The notes: generated by a model from the sequence alone, not told the origin. DNA of 64,000 nt from Parabacteroides sp. PF5-6 (GCF_029504695.1 NZ_JAQFIN010000004.1:248001-312000), one strand, 5' to 3'; numbered from the stretch's first letter, positions 34,870 through 44,177 are shown. Program-made: numbers and translations.

Positions 34870-35778
34870 ATGAAAAGATTACTATGGATTATGGTAGCGT
34901 TCCTGCCGATGGTGGGCTGGGCGATGGATGTTGAACCTTTAATGCCCGATACGACGGTGTATATCGAAGGGAAAAAGATTGTGGTGAAGGATGGCGAAGA
35001 TCGCCTGAAAGTCAGGGTGTACGATATGGCGCCGGATGGCGATCTGACGGAAAACGAACTGGTGTTCGAAGGGCATTACAAAGGCGGACAGAGTTATGAG
35101 AAGCGCAAATACGGTAAGTCGATCACGATCCCGTTGCCCAACTGGAACCGCGACTTCGATCCGCACTGGGCGGGCCTGGGATTGGGCTTTGCCAACGTTG
35201 CCGATGGCAGCTTCCATGTGAATGAGATCGATGGCGTTTCGCTGCGCAGCGAGAAGTCCTGGGAGTTGAACCTGAATTTCCTGGAGAAAGAGTTCCGCCT
35301 GTCGCGCCGTTACGGTTGGGGGCTGGTCACCGGGGTGGGGATCCGTTGGGACCGCTATCGCCTCGATGGCAATGAACATTTTCAACGTGTGGACGGGCAT
35401 ACCGTATTGGTGCCGGCGCCCGAAGGGGTGACCTATACCAAGAGCCGGTTGAACATCACCAGCCTCACCGTTCCCCTCTTACTCGAATGGCAACGCGGCC
35501 GGCGTTGGGACACTGATTTTTATATCTCCGCCGGTGTGGTAGGCGTATTGAAGACCGCCTCTTCTTCGAAGATCAAGTACCGCGATGAGAACGGAGGCAA
35601 AGGCAAAAAGAAAGTCGACGAAGGCCTCTATCTCCGCCCGATCAGTATGGACTTCCTGGTGCAGATGGGCTACGACTGGATCGGCATCTACCTGAAATAC
35701 TCCCCGTTCGAGCTTTTCGAAAACAACAAAGGCCCGGCGATCCACCCGGTCTCCTTAGGTATTCACTTGCATATCTGA
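34870..35778 (+). CDS. Outer-membrane beta-barrel-like exported protein
   Basis: A 302-aa protein with a signal peptide (MKRLLWIMVAFLPMVGWAMD). Residues 30-100 are a soluble part; from about residue 125 amphipathic strands alternate with turns (SWELNLNFLEKEFRLSRRYG, YGWGLVTGVGIRWDRY, LTVPLLLEWQR, TDFYISAGVVGVLKTAS, LRPISMDFLVQMGYDWIGIYLKY) and the protein ends LGIHLHI, resembling PorT/OMP_b-brl barrels. Function is unknown. It is the last gene of the sigma/anti-sigma/DUF6108-like set and probably a target or sensor of that system. Confidence 0.75.
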   Translation: MKRLLWIMVAFLPMVGWAMDVEPLMPDTTVYIEGKKIVVKDGEDRLKVRVYDMAPDGDLTENELVFEGHYKGGQSYEKRKYGKSITIPLPNWNRDFDPHWAGLGLGFANVADGSFHVNEIDGVSLRSEKSWELNLNFLEKEFRLSRRYGWGLVTGVGIRWDRYRLDGNEHFQRVDGHTVLVPAPEGVTYTKSRLNITSLTVPLLLEWQRGRRWDTDFYISAGVVGVLKTASSSKIKYRDENGGKGKKKVDEGLYLRPISMDFLVQMGYDWIGIYLKYSPFELFENNKGPAIHPVSLGIHLHI

Positions 35779-35811
35779 TCTCTGCCAACGGCCTTCGATG
35801 CCACGGATAAC

Positions 35812-36157
35812 CACATAAAAGTTTTTACCCCGGTCTTCACCTTTCACCCGATCGCCAGATCCCTGTATTGATCAACGTTTCGGGTGAAAGATAAAGGCAT
35901 ACCTCAAAAAAACGACAAACCTCCCGGCGGCTTCCCGAAAAAGGCCGCCGGCCTTTTCTAAAACTCCGGCAGCCTTTTAGAAAAGGCCGGCAGCCTTTTC
36001 CAAAACCCTGCCGGCCTTTTGGAAACTAAAACAGCCAACCTTGTTCAAGACGATACACTTTGGGAAGTTCTTCACCAAGCCTTCACCCGAAACGCTGATC
36101 AATACAAGGATCTGGCGATCGGGTGAAAGGTGGAAGGGGGTACGAAACTTTTATGTG
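35812..36157. repeat. Repeat element copy A with long terminal inverted repeats around a 21-bp array
   Basis: Left arm 35812-35890 and right arm 36081-36157 are inverted near-copies, almost identical over about 55 bp. Each arm also folds on itself through CTTTCACCCGA/TCGGGTGAAAG (35841-35851 with 35880-35890; 36119-36129 with 36081-36090). Between them an array of five 21-bp units starts at 35931, 35952, 35973, 35994 and 36015 with GCCGGC-type cores and CCTTTT ends. A second copy lies at 46538-46828. The rest of 35779-35811 and 36022-36080 holds nothing else recognised. Confidence 0.85.
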
Positions 36158-36170
36158 TAGTCCTTCCCAA

Positions 36171-36236
36171 AAAAACATTGCACTTTGCTTGGCCAAAGCG
36201 CAATGTTTTTTCGCCCAAAGTGCAATGTTTTGGGAA
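36171..36236. repeat. 22-bp-period TTGCACTTTG/CAAAGTGCAA array, copy A
   Basis: A forward ACATTGCACTTTG unit at 36171-36192 is followed by inverted CAAAGYGCAATG units at 36193 and 36215, an exact 22-bp step with T-runs after each. The same array follows the second copy of the element at 46.8 kb. Confidence 0.85.
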
Positions 36237-36293
36237 AGGGGGATCTGGCGGGGTTCAAATCTTCTTCGATGCGCCTCAACAGAGTCAAATAAG

Positions 36294-36325
36294 CTTGTCT
36301 CTGTGTTTGGCTTTCCTTATCTTTG
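36294..36325 (+). promoter_or_regulatory. Promoter giving a near-leaderless transcript
   Basis: CTTG (36294-36297) and TATCTTTG (36318-36325) are spaced by 20 bp. The box ends 5 bp before the ATG at 36331, so the transcript would have almost no leader. Confidence 0.65.
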
Positions 36326-36330
36326 CCGCC

Positions 36331-37119
36331 ATGGAAAAGTTAGTGATTGTCGGATGTGGGCGGCTGGCGGAGATTGTTGCTGAGGCGGTCCGGAAGGGAT
36401 TGTTGGCGGAGTATGAGTTGGTTGGGGTGTATTCGCGTACGGCGGCGAAGGCAGAAGCGCTTGCGGCGAAGATGCAACAAGCGGGAATGCCTTGTGTGGC
36501 TTGTTCTTCATTGGAGGAATTGTTGGCGTTGAAACCTGACTATCTGGTGGAGGCGGCTTCTCCGGCGGCGATGAAAGCGATTGCTTTGCCGGCCTTACGC
36601 AACGGGACTTCGATCGTGACCCTGTCGATCGGCGCTTTTGCCGATACGGCTTTCTATCAAGAGGTGCAGCAGACGGCTCGGGCAAACGGCGCACGGGTGT
36701 ATATCGCTTCGGGAGCGACGGGCGGCTTCGATGTGTTGCGTACGGCTACCTTGATGGGCAATGCTTCCGCCCGGTTTTTCAATGAGAAAGGGGTGAATGC
36801 GCTGCGGCGTTCGCCGGTCTATACTCCGGCGTTGGAAGCGGAGAAGCGTATTGTCTTTTCGGGAACAGCCCGCGAAGCGATCGGTGTCTTTCCTACCGGC
36901 TTGAATGTTTCGGTGGCTGCCTCACTGGCGTCTGTCGGCCCGGAAGAGATGCAGGTGACGATGCAGTCTACCCCCGGATTTGTAGGAGATACGCAACGGG
37001 TGGAGATCCGCAACGATCAGGTGCATGCGGTGGTGGATGTGTATAGCGCGACGCCTGAAATAGCCGCCTGGTCGGTGGTCAGTACCTTGATTAATATTAC
37101 CTCACCCATTGTATTCTGA
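36331..37119 (+). CDS. L-aspartate dehydrogenase-like NAD(P)-dependent enzyme
   Basis: A 262-aa Rossmann-fold dehydrogenase resembling L-aspartate dehydrogenase (DUF108 family), which makes iminoaspartate for NAD synthesis or deaminates aspartate. Features are the N-terminal nucleotide-binding LVIVGCGRLAEIVAEAV, LVGVYSRTAAKAEAL, and YLVEAASPAAMKAI, and the active-site region ASGATGGFDVLRTATLMG where the family has SGAIGGLD. The frame is open 200 bp upstream, but the ATG at 36331 follows directly after the -7 box and starts with the Rossmann strand. The last 18 bp overlap the convergent neighbour. Confidence 0.85.
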   Translation: MEKLVIVGCGRLAEIVAEAVRKGLLAEYELVGVYSRTAAKAEALAAKMQQAGMPCVACSSLEELLALKPDYLVEAASPAAMKAIALPALRNGTSIVTLSIGAFADTAFYQEVQQTARANGARVYIASGATGGFDVLRTATLMGNASARFFNEKGVNALRRSPVYTPALEAEKRIVFSGTAREAIGVFPTGLNVSVAASLASVGPEEMQVTMQSTPGFVGDTQRVEIRNDQVHAVVDVYSATPEIAAWSVVSTLINITSPIVF

Positions 37120-37986
37120 GAGGTTGTGCAACACCTTCTCGCTCAACCGGTCGAATGCCTGACGCGTGCGGCCGGTGGATACCTGCATGCAACGCACATG
37201 GGGGTGATGCAATAGCTGCGGTGCGCCCAAGGCTCCCAATGTGTCGCAGAAGCAAAGGTTGTCGCCTTCCAGCCATTGGGTAAAGGCCGGTTCGTCCCAG
37301 GCGGGCGATAGGCCGGTATTGAACAGGATCTTTTTGTTTCCGAAATGGTTGAATTCGGCTTCATGTAATAAGACGGTATTCTTGTTGAGGCAGCAGCAGA
37401 CGACCTCGCTCTCGGCCAATAACTCGTTCAGCGGCAGGAAGCGGTAGCCTTTGTTGCGGGCTTCCTCCTTTTCGCTCCGCGCAAAATAAGTGATCTCGGC
37501 ACCGAAGAAACGCAAGGCGTCGGCGATCATACCTCCCGATTTGCCCAAGCCGATAATGCCGGCTTTCAGTCCGGTGATCTCACGCGCCATACCGTCCCAT
37601 GCCGGTTGCTCGAAGCCATGCAGGCAACGTACCAGTTCGCTGATCACATATTCCACTACGCCTTCATCGCCATAATCCCGGATGCCGGTCACCGTAATGC
37701 CTCGTTCGTTGGCATAACGGATATCCACATTCGCGCTCTCGGGCGAGTATAACGAACAACACATACCGATATACTTCACATTCGGGCATTGCTCGAGGGC
37801 AGCCCGGTTGATGCGTGAGGTATAACTCAACAACACGGCGTCGGCATCGGCGATACGGGCAGCCACCTCGTTGTCGTCGGCCGGTATATCCGGATACATC
37901 ACCACCTCTTGGGCAAAGGTCGACAGCGCCTTTTCCGCCGAAGCGATCAGGCTGACAGGTTCTATGGCAACAAGTTTACGAAACAT
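37102..37986 (-). CDS. NAD-dependent D-2-hydroxyacid dehydrogenase-like protein
   Basis: A 294-aa enzyme of the D-isomer-specific 2-hydroxyacid dehydrogenase superfamily. The catalytic-domain residues include DADAVLLSYTSRINRAAL and NVKYIGMCCSLYSPESANVD; the NAD-binding GIIGLGKSGGMIADALRFFGAEITYFAR lies at residues of about 143-170 with the GxGxxG motif as GLGKSG. The usual catalytic His-Glu dyad is less clear (HEAEFNHFG; LGALGAPQLLHHPHVRC). It lacks the canonical arginine motif context, so substrate cannot be assigned. It is convergent with, and overlaps by 18 bp, the aspartate dehydrogenase-like gene. Confidence 0.85.
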   Translation of the reverse strand: MFRKLVAIEPVSLIASAEKALSTFAQEVVMYPDIPADDNEVAARIADADAVLLSYTSRINRAALEQCPNVKYIGMCCSLYSPESANVDIRYANERGITVTGIRDYGDEGVVEYVISELVRCLHGFEQPAWDGMAREITGLKAGIIGLGKSGGMIADALRFFGAEITYFARSEKEEARNKGYRFLPLNELLAESEVVCCCLNKNTVLLHEAEFNHFGNKKILFNTGLSPAWDEPAFTQWLEGDNLCFCDTLGALGAPQLLHHPHVRCMQVSTGRTRQAFDRLSEKVLHNLSEYNG

Positions 37987-38010
37987 GGGATTGACAGTTA
38001 AAACAACTTC

Positions 38011-39090
38011 TTATCTCGAACGGCGCACACTGCGGACCGGAGCGGATTTCTCGGCTTTCGGAGCAGAGGCTTTCGGCGCTTTGGCTTTATTTTCTTTGGT
38101 GGAAGAGACGCGACCACGAGCCGATTTGGCAACCGTTTTCTTGGCTTCTTTGCTGTCGGCTACCTGGGTGGTGTCTTCTTTGAACCACAGGGATTCCTGG
38201 AAAGTCGTCAGTTGCGTTTCGATCGCCTGTTGTGCCAGCTTCAACGAATCGGGCTGGGGGTAGAGCTCACGCATGGTGCGGTTCATCAGGTTCTCCGTTT
38301 TGATGATCTCTCCATTGAACATCCGGCGACGGAAATAGTCGTCGATGGTGAATGTCTTTGCGTTGTTGATGTTGGAAGTCATGATGTAGCTCGTATTGAT
38401 ATACGGGCGGATATTCTCGTAAGGCAACCAGAACAGGGCCATGGTCTGCAAGGCGCCGAAGTCGTCGACGGTGGTCAGGCGCGGGCAGATCGCCAGGGTC
38501 TTCACATCGAAAACGGAGTTGTTCTGATCGAAATACCAGGCTTCTTTCACGTAATACGACAGGACATCGGCCGAAGGGATATCGCTCTCATTGATCACAT
38601 ACGAAGCGGGTTCGCCGGCACGGCCGGGTATTTCTTCGTAATAGATACGTGCCACGTTGAGGATCTCTTTGAAGTCTTCTACATGCTCTTCGTCGAAGAT
38701 CTCGTAGCCGTCCATATATTTATATACCGTCAGTTTGCCTTCACTCAGTAGTTGGAAGATGGTCGTAAAGAGGTTCATCTGCCCGTTCATCGGACGCACC
38801 GGATAATACAAAGGTGCGTTCTCGTCTTTCTGCAGGTCGACTTCCCGGTAGAGGATACGCATCCAGGGCGCGTTACCGATCTGTTGGATATTGCGCTCGT
38901 TCAGGTCCTGTGCCCGTACGGTCAGGTCGGGCAGACCGGTGTTCTGTTGGGCTTCCTGCCGGGCTCCGCGTGAAGCCTGCGGCGTACGGCGTTGTTGCTG
39001 TTGCTGGTTGGTTTCTTCCTGCGCGTATACGGACGGCGCAGCCATAGCGACAACACATAGCGTCAAGATAATATAATACAGACGTTTCAT
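38011..39090 (-). CDS. gldN: Type IX secretion/gliding protein GldN (PorN)
   Basis: Periplasmic component of the T9SS that forms the ring with GldK. The 359-aa protein has a signal peptide (MKRLYYIILTLCVVAMAAPSVYAQ), then a Gln-rich stretch, and the GldN domain from about residue 55 (LTVRAQDLNERNIQQIGNAPWMRILYREVDLQKDENAPLYYP over residues 55-96; LAICPRLTTVDDFGALQTMALFWLPYENIRPYI). The C-terminal 60 residues are Lys/Ala/Pro-rich and basic (KEAKKTVAKSARGRV; APVRSVRRSR), a tail not needed by the fold. It lies 12 bp after gldM. Confidence 0.95.
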   Translation of the reverse strand: MKRLYYIILTLCVVAMAAPSVYAQEETNQQQQQRRTPQASRGARQEAQQNTGLPDLTVRAQDLNERNIQQIGNAPWMRILYREVDLQKDENAPLYYPVRPMNGQMNLFTTIFQLLSEGKLTVYKYMDGYEIFDEEHVEDFKEILNVARIYYEEIPGRAGEPASYVINESDIPSADVLSYYVKEAWYFDQNNSVFDVKTLAICPRLTTVDDFGALQTMALFWLPYENIRPYINTSYIMTSNINNAKTFTIDDYFRRRMFNGEIIKTENLMNRTMRELYPQPDSLKLAQQAIETQLTTFQESLWFKEDTTQVADSKEAKKTVAKSARGRVSSTKENKAKAPKASAPKAEKSAPVRSVRRSR

Positions 39091-39102
39091 ATCTTTCTTT
39101 AC

Positions 39103-40668
39103 TTAATTTACAATAATATTGATCGGTGAGATGTTGCGTTCCACCTGGTCGGGACCCCGCGCTACCACTCCGGTTATCCAAATGTCTTTTCCCCGTTGCA
39201 GGTTATTGATCAACGTGCGCTGACGCTCCGTAAAGGTGCCGCCCTGGGCGGTTTCCCGCTGTGCGTTACCGAACGAGTCGTAATACTGCACATCGAAGCG
39301 AAGCACGGTAAACGGGATATTCAGGATATCGTCGTCGATCGCTGCCTGGATACCTCCTGCTGCGAGCAGATCACGCCGTGCCATACGTCCGCCTTTGAAC
39401 TTGCGTGGGTTGCCGTTGGCATCCTTTGCTTCGATAAAAGGCATCGGGTCGGGTAGGGCGCGTACGCGGAAGGTATTCTTCGCCATCTCTACCGAACGGC
39501 CGTCTGCCATACGGGCATGTACCGTGACGATCGCTTCCGTGCCGACGGTGGTCGGTTTGGCTACCCAGAGATCACCCTGACGCGTCAGGCCTCCATTGGT
39601 CATCGTAGCGGTTACGCTTCCGCTGGGAATGCCCGGTACGGCGATACGGATCGGGTTATCGATGCCGGCGTATAAGACATTCATCAGGGTCGGAGCAACC
39701 GTAGCGCTGGGTTCGGTCACGAAGTATTCGCTTTCGAATTCGCGTCGCATGGTCGAACCGTCGCTATTGGGCATTTCGATATATCCTTTGATCGGGAAGG
39801 TACCGGTCGATCCGGTATTGACGGTGAAACGTCCCGCCTGTTCTTCCGTTAAGAACTCGCCGTTGACGAAGACCGTCGGGCGTTTGGTGGAGTCGACTGC
39901 CGACAACACGATATTGGCGCGGTACTGGCTGCCCCGCATCACGATCTGTGATTCGGGAATCACCTGTGCCGTGATATCATTCACCCGGTAGTCGCCCACA
40001 TCCACACTGCTCAACAGGTAGCTCAGCATCTCGCCTTCCGCGTAACGGATATCACTCTGTAGCTTCGTTAGCAGGGTAACAGCCGCGGCCACAGGCATGC
40101 TTTCGAACAATGCCTCTTCCCAGGTGCGGATATTGAGACCGGCTTTGCGCGGGGGTGTCGTACTCAGGGTCGATTCCACCAGGCGGGTCTTCGCCGTATC
40201 CTGTACCATCTCGGCCAATAGTGCCCGGTAGTTATCGATCGATTCACGCAGTTTCTTGCCTTCGCCGATCACGGGTGCCAGCATCACACGGGAAGCGGCT
40301 TCCAGGTCGTCTTTCTTATCGATATTGTTCACATCCCCTTTGGCGCCGTCGGCCGTTTTGACGATGCGGACTTTCAAGTCCTGCACGTAATTGAATAAGG
40401 TGTCGGATGCTGCTTTTACAATATTCTTTTTATCGTACCATTCGCCCGTCTTCTCCGGATTGATCTGGTGATAGGCATCCATTTCTTCGGAAACCAACGT
40501 ATTGCGGTTGGATGCGTTATGGATGGTGGTACGCAAACTGTCTTCCACTAATTCAAACCCGTTCAATACTTCGGAAGAAACATTGAGCGCCATCATTGCG
40601 ATGAACACCAGATACATCAGGTTGATCATCTTCTGACGAGGAGAATTAGGATTGTTCCCTATTGCCAT
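39103..40668 (-). CDS. gldM: Type IX secretion motor protein GldM (PorM)
   Basis: Inner-membrane motor subunit whose periplasmic arm transmits force to the T9SS trans-envelope complex. The 521-aa protein has one N-terminal membrane helix ([26 protein letters not shown], residues about 13-38), and beyond it four periplasmic domains with the typical start [38 protein letters not shown]. Key markers are [30 protein letters not shown] and [20 protein letters not shown]. It ends ISPINIIVN. The order K-L-M-N with 5 to 25 bp gaps is the standard T9SS core operon. Confidence 0.96.
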   Translation of the reverse strand: MAIGNNPNSPRQKMINLMYLVFIAMMALNVSSEVLNGFELVEDSLRTTIHNASNRNTLVSEEMDAYHQINPEKTGEWYDKKNIVKAASDTLFNYVQDLKVRIVKTADGAKGDVNNIDKKDDLEAASRVMLAPVIGEGKKLRESIDNYRALLAEMVQDTAKTRLVESTLSTTPPRKAGLNIRTWEEALFESMPVAAAVTLLTKLQSDIRYAEGEMLSYLLSSVDVGDYRVNDITAQVIPESQIVMRGSQYRANIVLSAVDSTKRPTVFVNGEFLTEEQAGRFTVNTGSTGTFPIKGYIEMPNSDGSTMRREFESEYFVTEPSATVAPTLMNVLYAGIDNPIRIAVPGIPSGSVTATMTNGGLTRQGDLWVAKPTTVGTEAIVTVHARMADGRSVEMAKNTFRVRALPDPMPFIEAKDANGNPRKFKGGRMARRDLLAAGGIQAAIDDDILNIPFTVLRFDVQYYDSFGNAQRETAQGGTFTERQRTLINNLQRGKDIWITGVVARGPDQVERNISPINIIVN

Positions 40669-40673
40669 ATTGT

Positions 40674-41741
40674 TTACTTATTCGGGTTATAAGGAGGTTG
40701 TTGTTGATAGGGGTTTCCCTGTGCAGGCGGCTGTGGATTGTAAGCCTGTTGCTGCTGGAAACCCGGTTGCGGGTAATTCGCCGGTTGCTGTTGCGGCTGT
40801 TGTTGCTGATAGGGATTGGCTACCGGCATATTGACCGTCATCGCCTGAAGCAAGCGTGTATAGACCTGGTTGAGGTCGGTCAACTGGCGCGTCATCTTTT
40901 CCGTTTCGTTGCGGAAGACGGAGCTGTCGACTACCGAACCGTCGTACATTTCCCGGATCCGGTTCAAGCCACCGTTGATATGTTCGATCGATTCAATCTG
41001 CGAGCTGATGCTCTTCAACTGGATTTCGTAGATCGTATTCAGGCCGGAGATGTTCCGGTTCAATGTTTCCATCTGTTGTACATAACCACGGGAGTTCTGG
41101 TTGATACCATCCGAATTGTCCGTGATATGTTTGTAAGAGTTAAGCAGTGTGTCGGATACATCGGTCAACGAGGTGGTCACCTGTCCGAAACGTTCCATCT
41201 GATCGGAAACGCCGGAAAGCTGTTCGAGGTATTTCTGCGTTGCTTCGGTCAGTTCCGCCATTTTAGAGATCTGCTCGGCAGCGCCGCTCAGTTTCTTGAT
41301 GCTGTCGGATAGGTTCTTCGTATCGTCTTCGGTCAGGTCGAGGTTGCCCGCGATATTGAGGCTTCCTCCGCCGGAGATACTGCCGATCGTTCCGTTTGTA
41401 TCATCATCCATATTGACTTCCGAATGAATCATGGAAGAGACGGGCGTGCCGGTAAAATCGGGACGGTCCATCGGATTCTTCGATTTCAGTACCGGGAACA
41501 CATCTTCCCAGTGGTATTCGTTTCCCGGCTTCTCGAAACCAAAGATAAAGAATACCAAGGCTTCAACGCTTAATGCGATACCGATGATCCAGTTCGCATA
41601 GGGCAGGTGCAACAGTTTGAACATCGTTCCGATGATCACAATCGAGGCTCCCCAGCTGTAGACAAAATTCAATAATCTCTTTCCTCTTTCGCTGGAGAGG
41701 AACATCTCTACTCTGTTTTTATATCTTCTATATTTTCCCAT
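40674..41741 (-). CDS. gldL: Type IX secretion motor protein GldL (PorL) with Gln/Pro-rich tail
   Basis: Proton-driven motor subunit of the T9SS. The 355-aa protein has two membrane helices (about residues 26-47 and 52-69: [38 protein letters not shown] with the conserved Glu in the second helix). It continues as a cytoplasmic helical region (about 110-300; [25 protein letters not shown]). The last 45 residues are a Gln/Pro/Asn/Tyr-rich low-complexity tail made of NPYQQQ-type repeats, which common GldL homologues of 200-310 aa do not have. The upstream gldK stop is 23 bp away. Confidence 0.94.
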   Translation of the reverse strand: MGKYRRYKNRVEMFLSSERGKRLLNFVYSWGASIVIIGTMFKLLHLPYANWIIGIALSVEALVFFIFGFEKPGNEYHWEDVFPVLKSKNPMDRPDFTGTPVSSMIHSEVNMDDDTNGTIGSISGGGSLNIAGNLDLTEDDTKNLSDSIKKLSGAAEQISKMAELTEATQKYLEQLSGVSDQMERFGQVTTSLTDVSDTLLNSYKHITDNSDGINQNSRGYVQQMETLNRNISGLNTIYEIQLKSISSQIESIEHINGGLNRIREMYDGSVVDSSVFRNETEKMTRQLTDLNQVYTRLLQAMTVNMPVANPYQQQQPQQQPANYPQPGFQQQQAYNPQPPAQGNPYQQQPPYNPNK

Positions 41742-41764
41742 TTTATTGAGCTCTAATTATCTTC

Positions 41765-43219
41765 TTATTTCTTACCTTTTGATTTGGAAAAGCCGACCTG
41801 CGTACGGGCGCAACGGAATCCGATATACGAACGGGTCTCATTCTGATATTCCGACGTGCGCATATCCGAACGGATAAACTGGGCCACATCTTTCCAGGAG
41901 CCGCCGCGAACGACTTTCTTTTTCATCGCGTATGGATCTTCTTTGGCCGCGTCGTAATGCAGTTCCGGGTTCATATCACTCATTTGCGTCGGGCCCGATT
42001 CGGAGAAGCTCGTCGAGGTCCATTCCGCTACGTTCCCTGCCATATCGTATAATCCGAATTCGTTCGGCGCGAAAGAGCCGGTGCGCGAAGTGATGATATG
42101 TCCGTCTTGTGTATAATCGCCATCGCCCGGTTTGAAGTTCGCCAGGAAGCAACCTTTACTGCTTTGTAGGTCATCACTCGACCAGGGATATTTGTTTTCG
42201 TTCTTACCCGTACGGGCGGCGTATTCCCATTCTCCCTCGGTTGGCAGGCGGAACGGTTCGATGTTCTGTCCCGCCGGGAGATTCAACGATTCTTTGAAGG
42301 TGTTCGTGCGCCATACGCAATAGGCGGTTGCCATTTCCCAGGAAACCCCTACTACAGGATAATCATCGTATCCCGGATGATTGAAATACATCCGCATATA
42401 GGGTTCGTTGTACGCATTGTTGAAGTCGTTGATCCAGACCGTTTCATCCGGATAGATCGCTACGATGCGTGTATGCAGGAAGTCCCATTCGCTGCTGAGC
42501 GGGCGGGTGATCGTTTCGTTCACGATCCGTCCTTCATCGTCGATATAGGCCGTGTCTTTGGAGATCATCACCACCTCGTCGGGGTTGACCGTCAGGTCCG
42601 TATTGCGTATCCGCTCGTAAGGATTCAGGCGGTTCTTTCGCAGGGCTGCCGAGGTGTAGTCGTACCATTCGTATTTATAATACATCTGCGCCGGATCGAG
42701 TTTCTTCTCGCCGGTCACCGGATGGGTATAATAGATACTTTCGATTGCCATTTCTTCCTCTTCGCTGGCTCTTTTCCAGGGAATCGGTCGGCTCCAGTCG
42801 AGATAAGGCTCGATCGGATCGCCGTAGCGGTCATCGGTAATCTTGAAGAGCTCGTTACCGCCGAACTGCGGATCGTACAAGCGTTCGCGGATAATCGAGT
42901 CGCGCACGTAATTGACAAACTGGCGATACTTCGCGTTGGTCACCTCCGTCTGGTCCATCCAGAACGCATCAAACGAAACCCCTTTCGTCTCCGGCATCAT
43001 GCCCCATAAAGAATCTTTATCGGAAGGACCCATCTCGAAAGCGCCCCGTTTGACCAGAACCATCCCGTAGGGAGTCGGTTCGTTGACGGCAGCCAAGCGT
43101 ACGCCTGTTACTTCTCCACCCGATCCTCTGAGTGAGCGACCGCATGATGTGGTAAGCAGTCCCATGGCTATAAGTACAAGGAAGATATTGATCTTCTTAC
43201 TTCTTACTTCTATCTTCAT
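41765..43219 (-). CDS. gldK: Type IX secretion lipoprotein GldK (PorK)
   Basis: Outer-membrane-associated ring lipoprotein of the T9SS with a SUMF1/FGE-type fold. From the ATG at 43219 it has 484 aa and a lipobox (LTTSCG, Cys26). The domain has PYGMVLVKRGAFEMGP, WMDQTEVTNAKYRQFVNYVRD, YPVVGVSWEMATAYCVWRTN, RLPTEGEWEYAARTG, NEFGLYDMAGNVAEWTS and KKVVRGGSWKDVAQFIRSDMRT, ending SYIGFRCARTQV. A GTG at 43240 would extend it by 7 residues and overlap porP. Operon order and spacing match PorK-L-M-N. Confidence 0.95.
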   Translation of the reverse strand: MKIEVRSKKINIFLVLIAMGLLTTSCGRSLRGSGGEVTGVRLAAVNEPTPYGMVLVKRGAFEMGPSDKDSLWGMMPETKGVSFDAFWMDQTEVTNAKYRQFVNYVRDSIIRERLYDPQFGGNELFKITDDRYGDPIEPYLDWSRPIPWKRASEEEEMAIESIYYTHPVTGEKKLDPAQMYYKYEWYDYTSAALRKNRLNPYERIRNTDLTVNPDEVVMISKDTAYIDDEGRIVNETITRPLSSEWDFLHTRIVAIYPDETVWINDFNNAYNEPYMRMYFNHPGYDDYPVVGVSWEMATAYCVWRTNTFKESLNLPAGQNIEPFRLPTEGEWEYAARTGKNENKYPWSSDDLQSSKGCFLANFKPGDGDYTQDGHIITSRTGSFAPNEFGLYDMAGNVAEWTSTSFSESGPTQMSDMNPELHYDAAKEDPYAMKKKVVRGGSWKDVAQFIRSDMRTSEYQNETRSYIGFRCARTQVGFSKSKGKK

Positions 43220-43223
43220 ATGG

Positions 43224-44177
43224 TTATAATATTCTAACACTCTTATGTCTGTTGTTTCCTGTTTGTGTTTTCTTCAGTTTGATGTTGAACCGGACCATCA
43301 GTTCGTGGCTTCCGCTACTTCCTTTCAATATCGGAGAATAGGGGAAGTCGTAGGCGTAACCTACCTGAAAGCGTCCGATCGATGCCCCTAAAAGGAAAAC
43401 GACCGATTCGTTCACCCGCCAGGAGACCCCGCCGTTAAACATCTTGTTATAGATCACCCGGGCAGTCAAGTCGGCCTGAAAACTGTTCATATCGGTTTTC
43501 AGAAAAACAGATGGCTGCAATTCGTATAACGGGTTACGCGTCTGAATATTGTATCCGGCAGTGAAATTAAGCGCTCTTCCAATGTAGTATGAGGCATTTT
43601 CGTCGAATTGTATTTCCGGTTCCATCAGGTGGGTCACGCCGAAGCCGGCATAGAATTTGGGATGGGTATAAAAGATACCGGCGTTCATATCCATCACCAT
43701 GCCGTCGACCTGGGTGAGTGGGATTGCCTCGTCGAGCATACCGCTCGAGAAGCCGTCCATCGTTAGTAAGCGCACGCTATCGCCCTGAAAAGCGATATTG
43801 GCAATACCCGCCTGGATTCCGATACTCAATTCGCCGCCCCAGAGTTTTTTCTTGAACGCATACTGTCCCGATACATGGGTGAAGGTGAAAAGCCCGATCG
43901 TCTCGCTGAGCATCACCGCCCCTACGCCGTGGTTCGTATTACCGATCTTGAAAGGCATATCGACCATCGCAAAGATGGATTGGGGCGCCCGGTCGATGCC
44001 CACCCATTGCTGGCGATAGAGCCCGAAGAAGCGCAGATCTTCGGTGTTTCCCGCGTATGCCGGATTGTAATAACCCATGGCATTGAAGTACTGGCTGAAC
44101 TGCGCATCGTGTTGTGCCCACGTCGTTTGTACGCAGATCATCCATAATAATATAATAGGAAAGAGAAACTTCTTCAT
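43224..44177 (-). CDS. porP: PorP/SprF-family T9SS outer-membrane protein
   Basis: A 317-aa outer-membrane beta-barrel of the PorP/SprF type, which anchors or feeds the T9SS and its cargo. The signal peptide ends TTWAQ; the N-terminal strand HDAQFSQYFNAMGYYNPAYAG is the family signature. It contains GLYRQQWVGIDRAP, HGVGAVMLSETIGLF and GFGVTHLMEPEIQF, and ends with MVRFNIKLK. It is the first gene of the operon with gldK-L-M-N (43219 start of gldK is 4 bp after its stop). Upstream is a terminator of the opposite neighbour. Confidence 0.93.
   Translation of the reverse strand: MKKFLFPIILLWMICVQTTWAQHDAQFSQYFNAMGYYNPAYAGNTEDLRFFGLYRQQWVGIDRAPQSIFAMVDMPFKIGNTNHGVGAVMLSETIGLFTFTHVSGQYAFKKKLWGGELSIGIQAGIANIAFQGDSVRLLTMDGFSSGMLDEAIPLTQVDGMVMDMNAGIFYTHPKFYAGFGVTHLMEPEIQFDENASYYIGRALNFTAGYNIQTRNPLYELQPSVFLKTDMNSFQADLTARVIYNKMFNGGVSWRVNESVVFLLGASIGRFQVGYAYDFPYSPILKGSSGSHELMVRFNIKLKKTQTGNNRHKSVRIL

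Noticed and set aside
36130-36330. Open frame upstream of the aspartate dehydrogenase-like gene
   Set aside because: It reads through the phased repeat and the promoter, so the additional 67 residues are not protein-coding.
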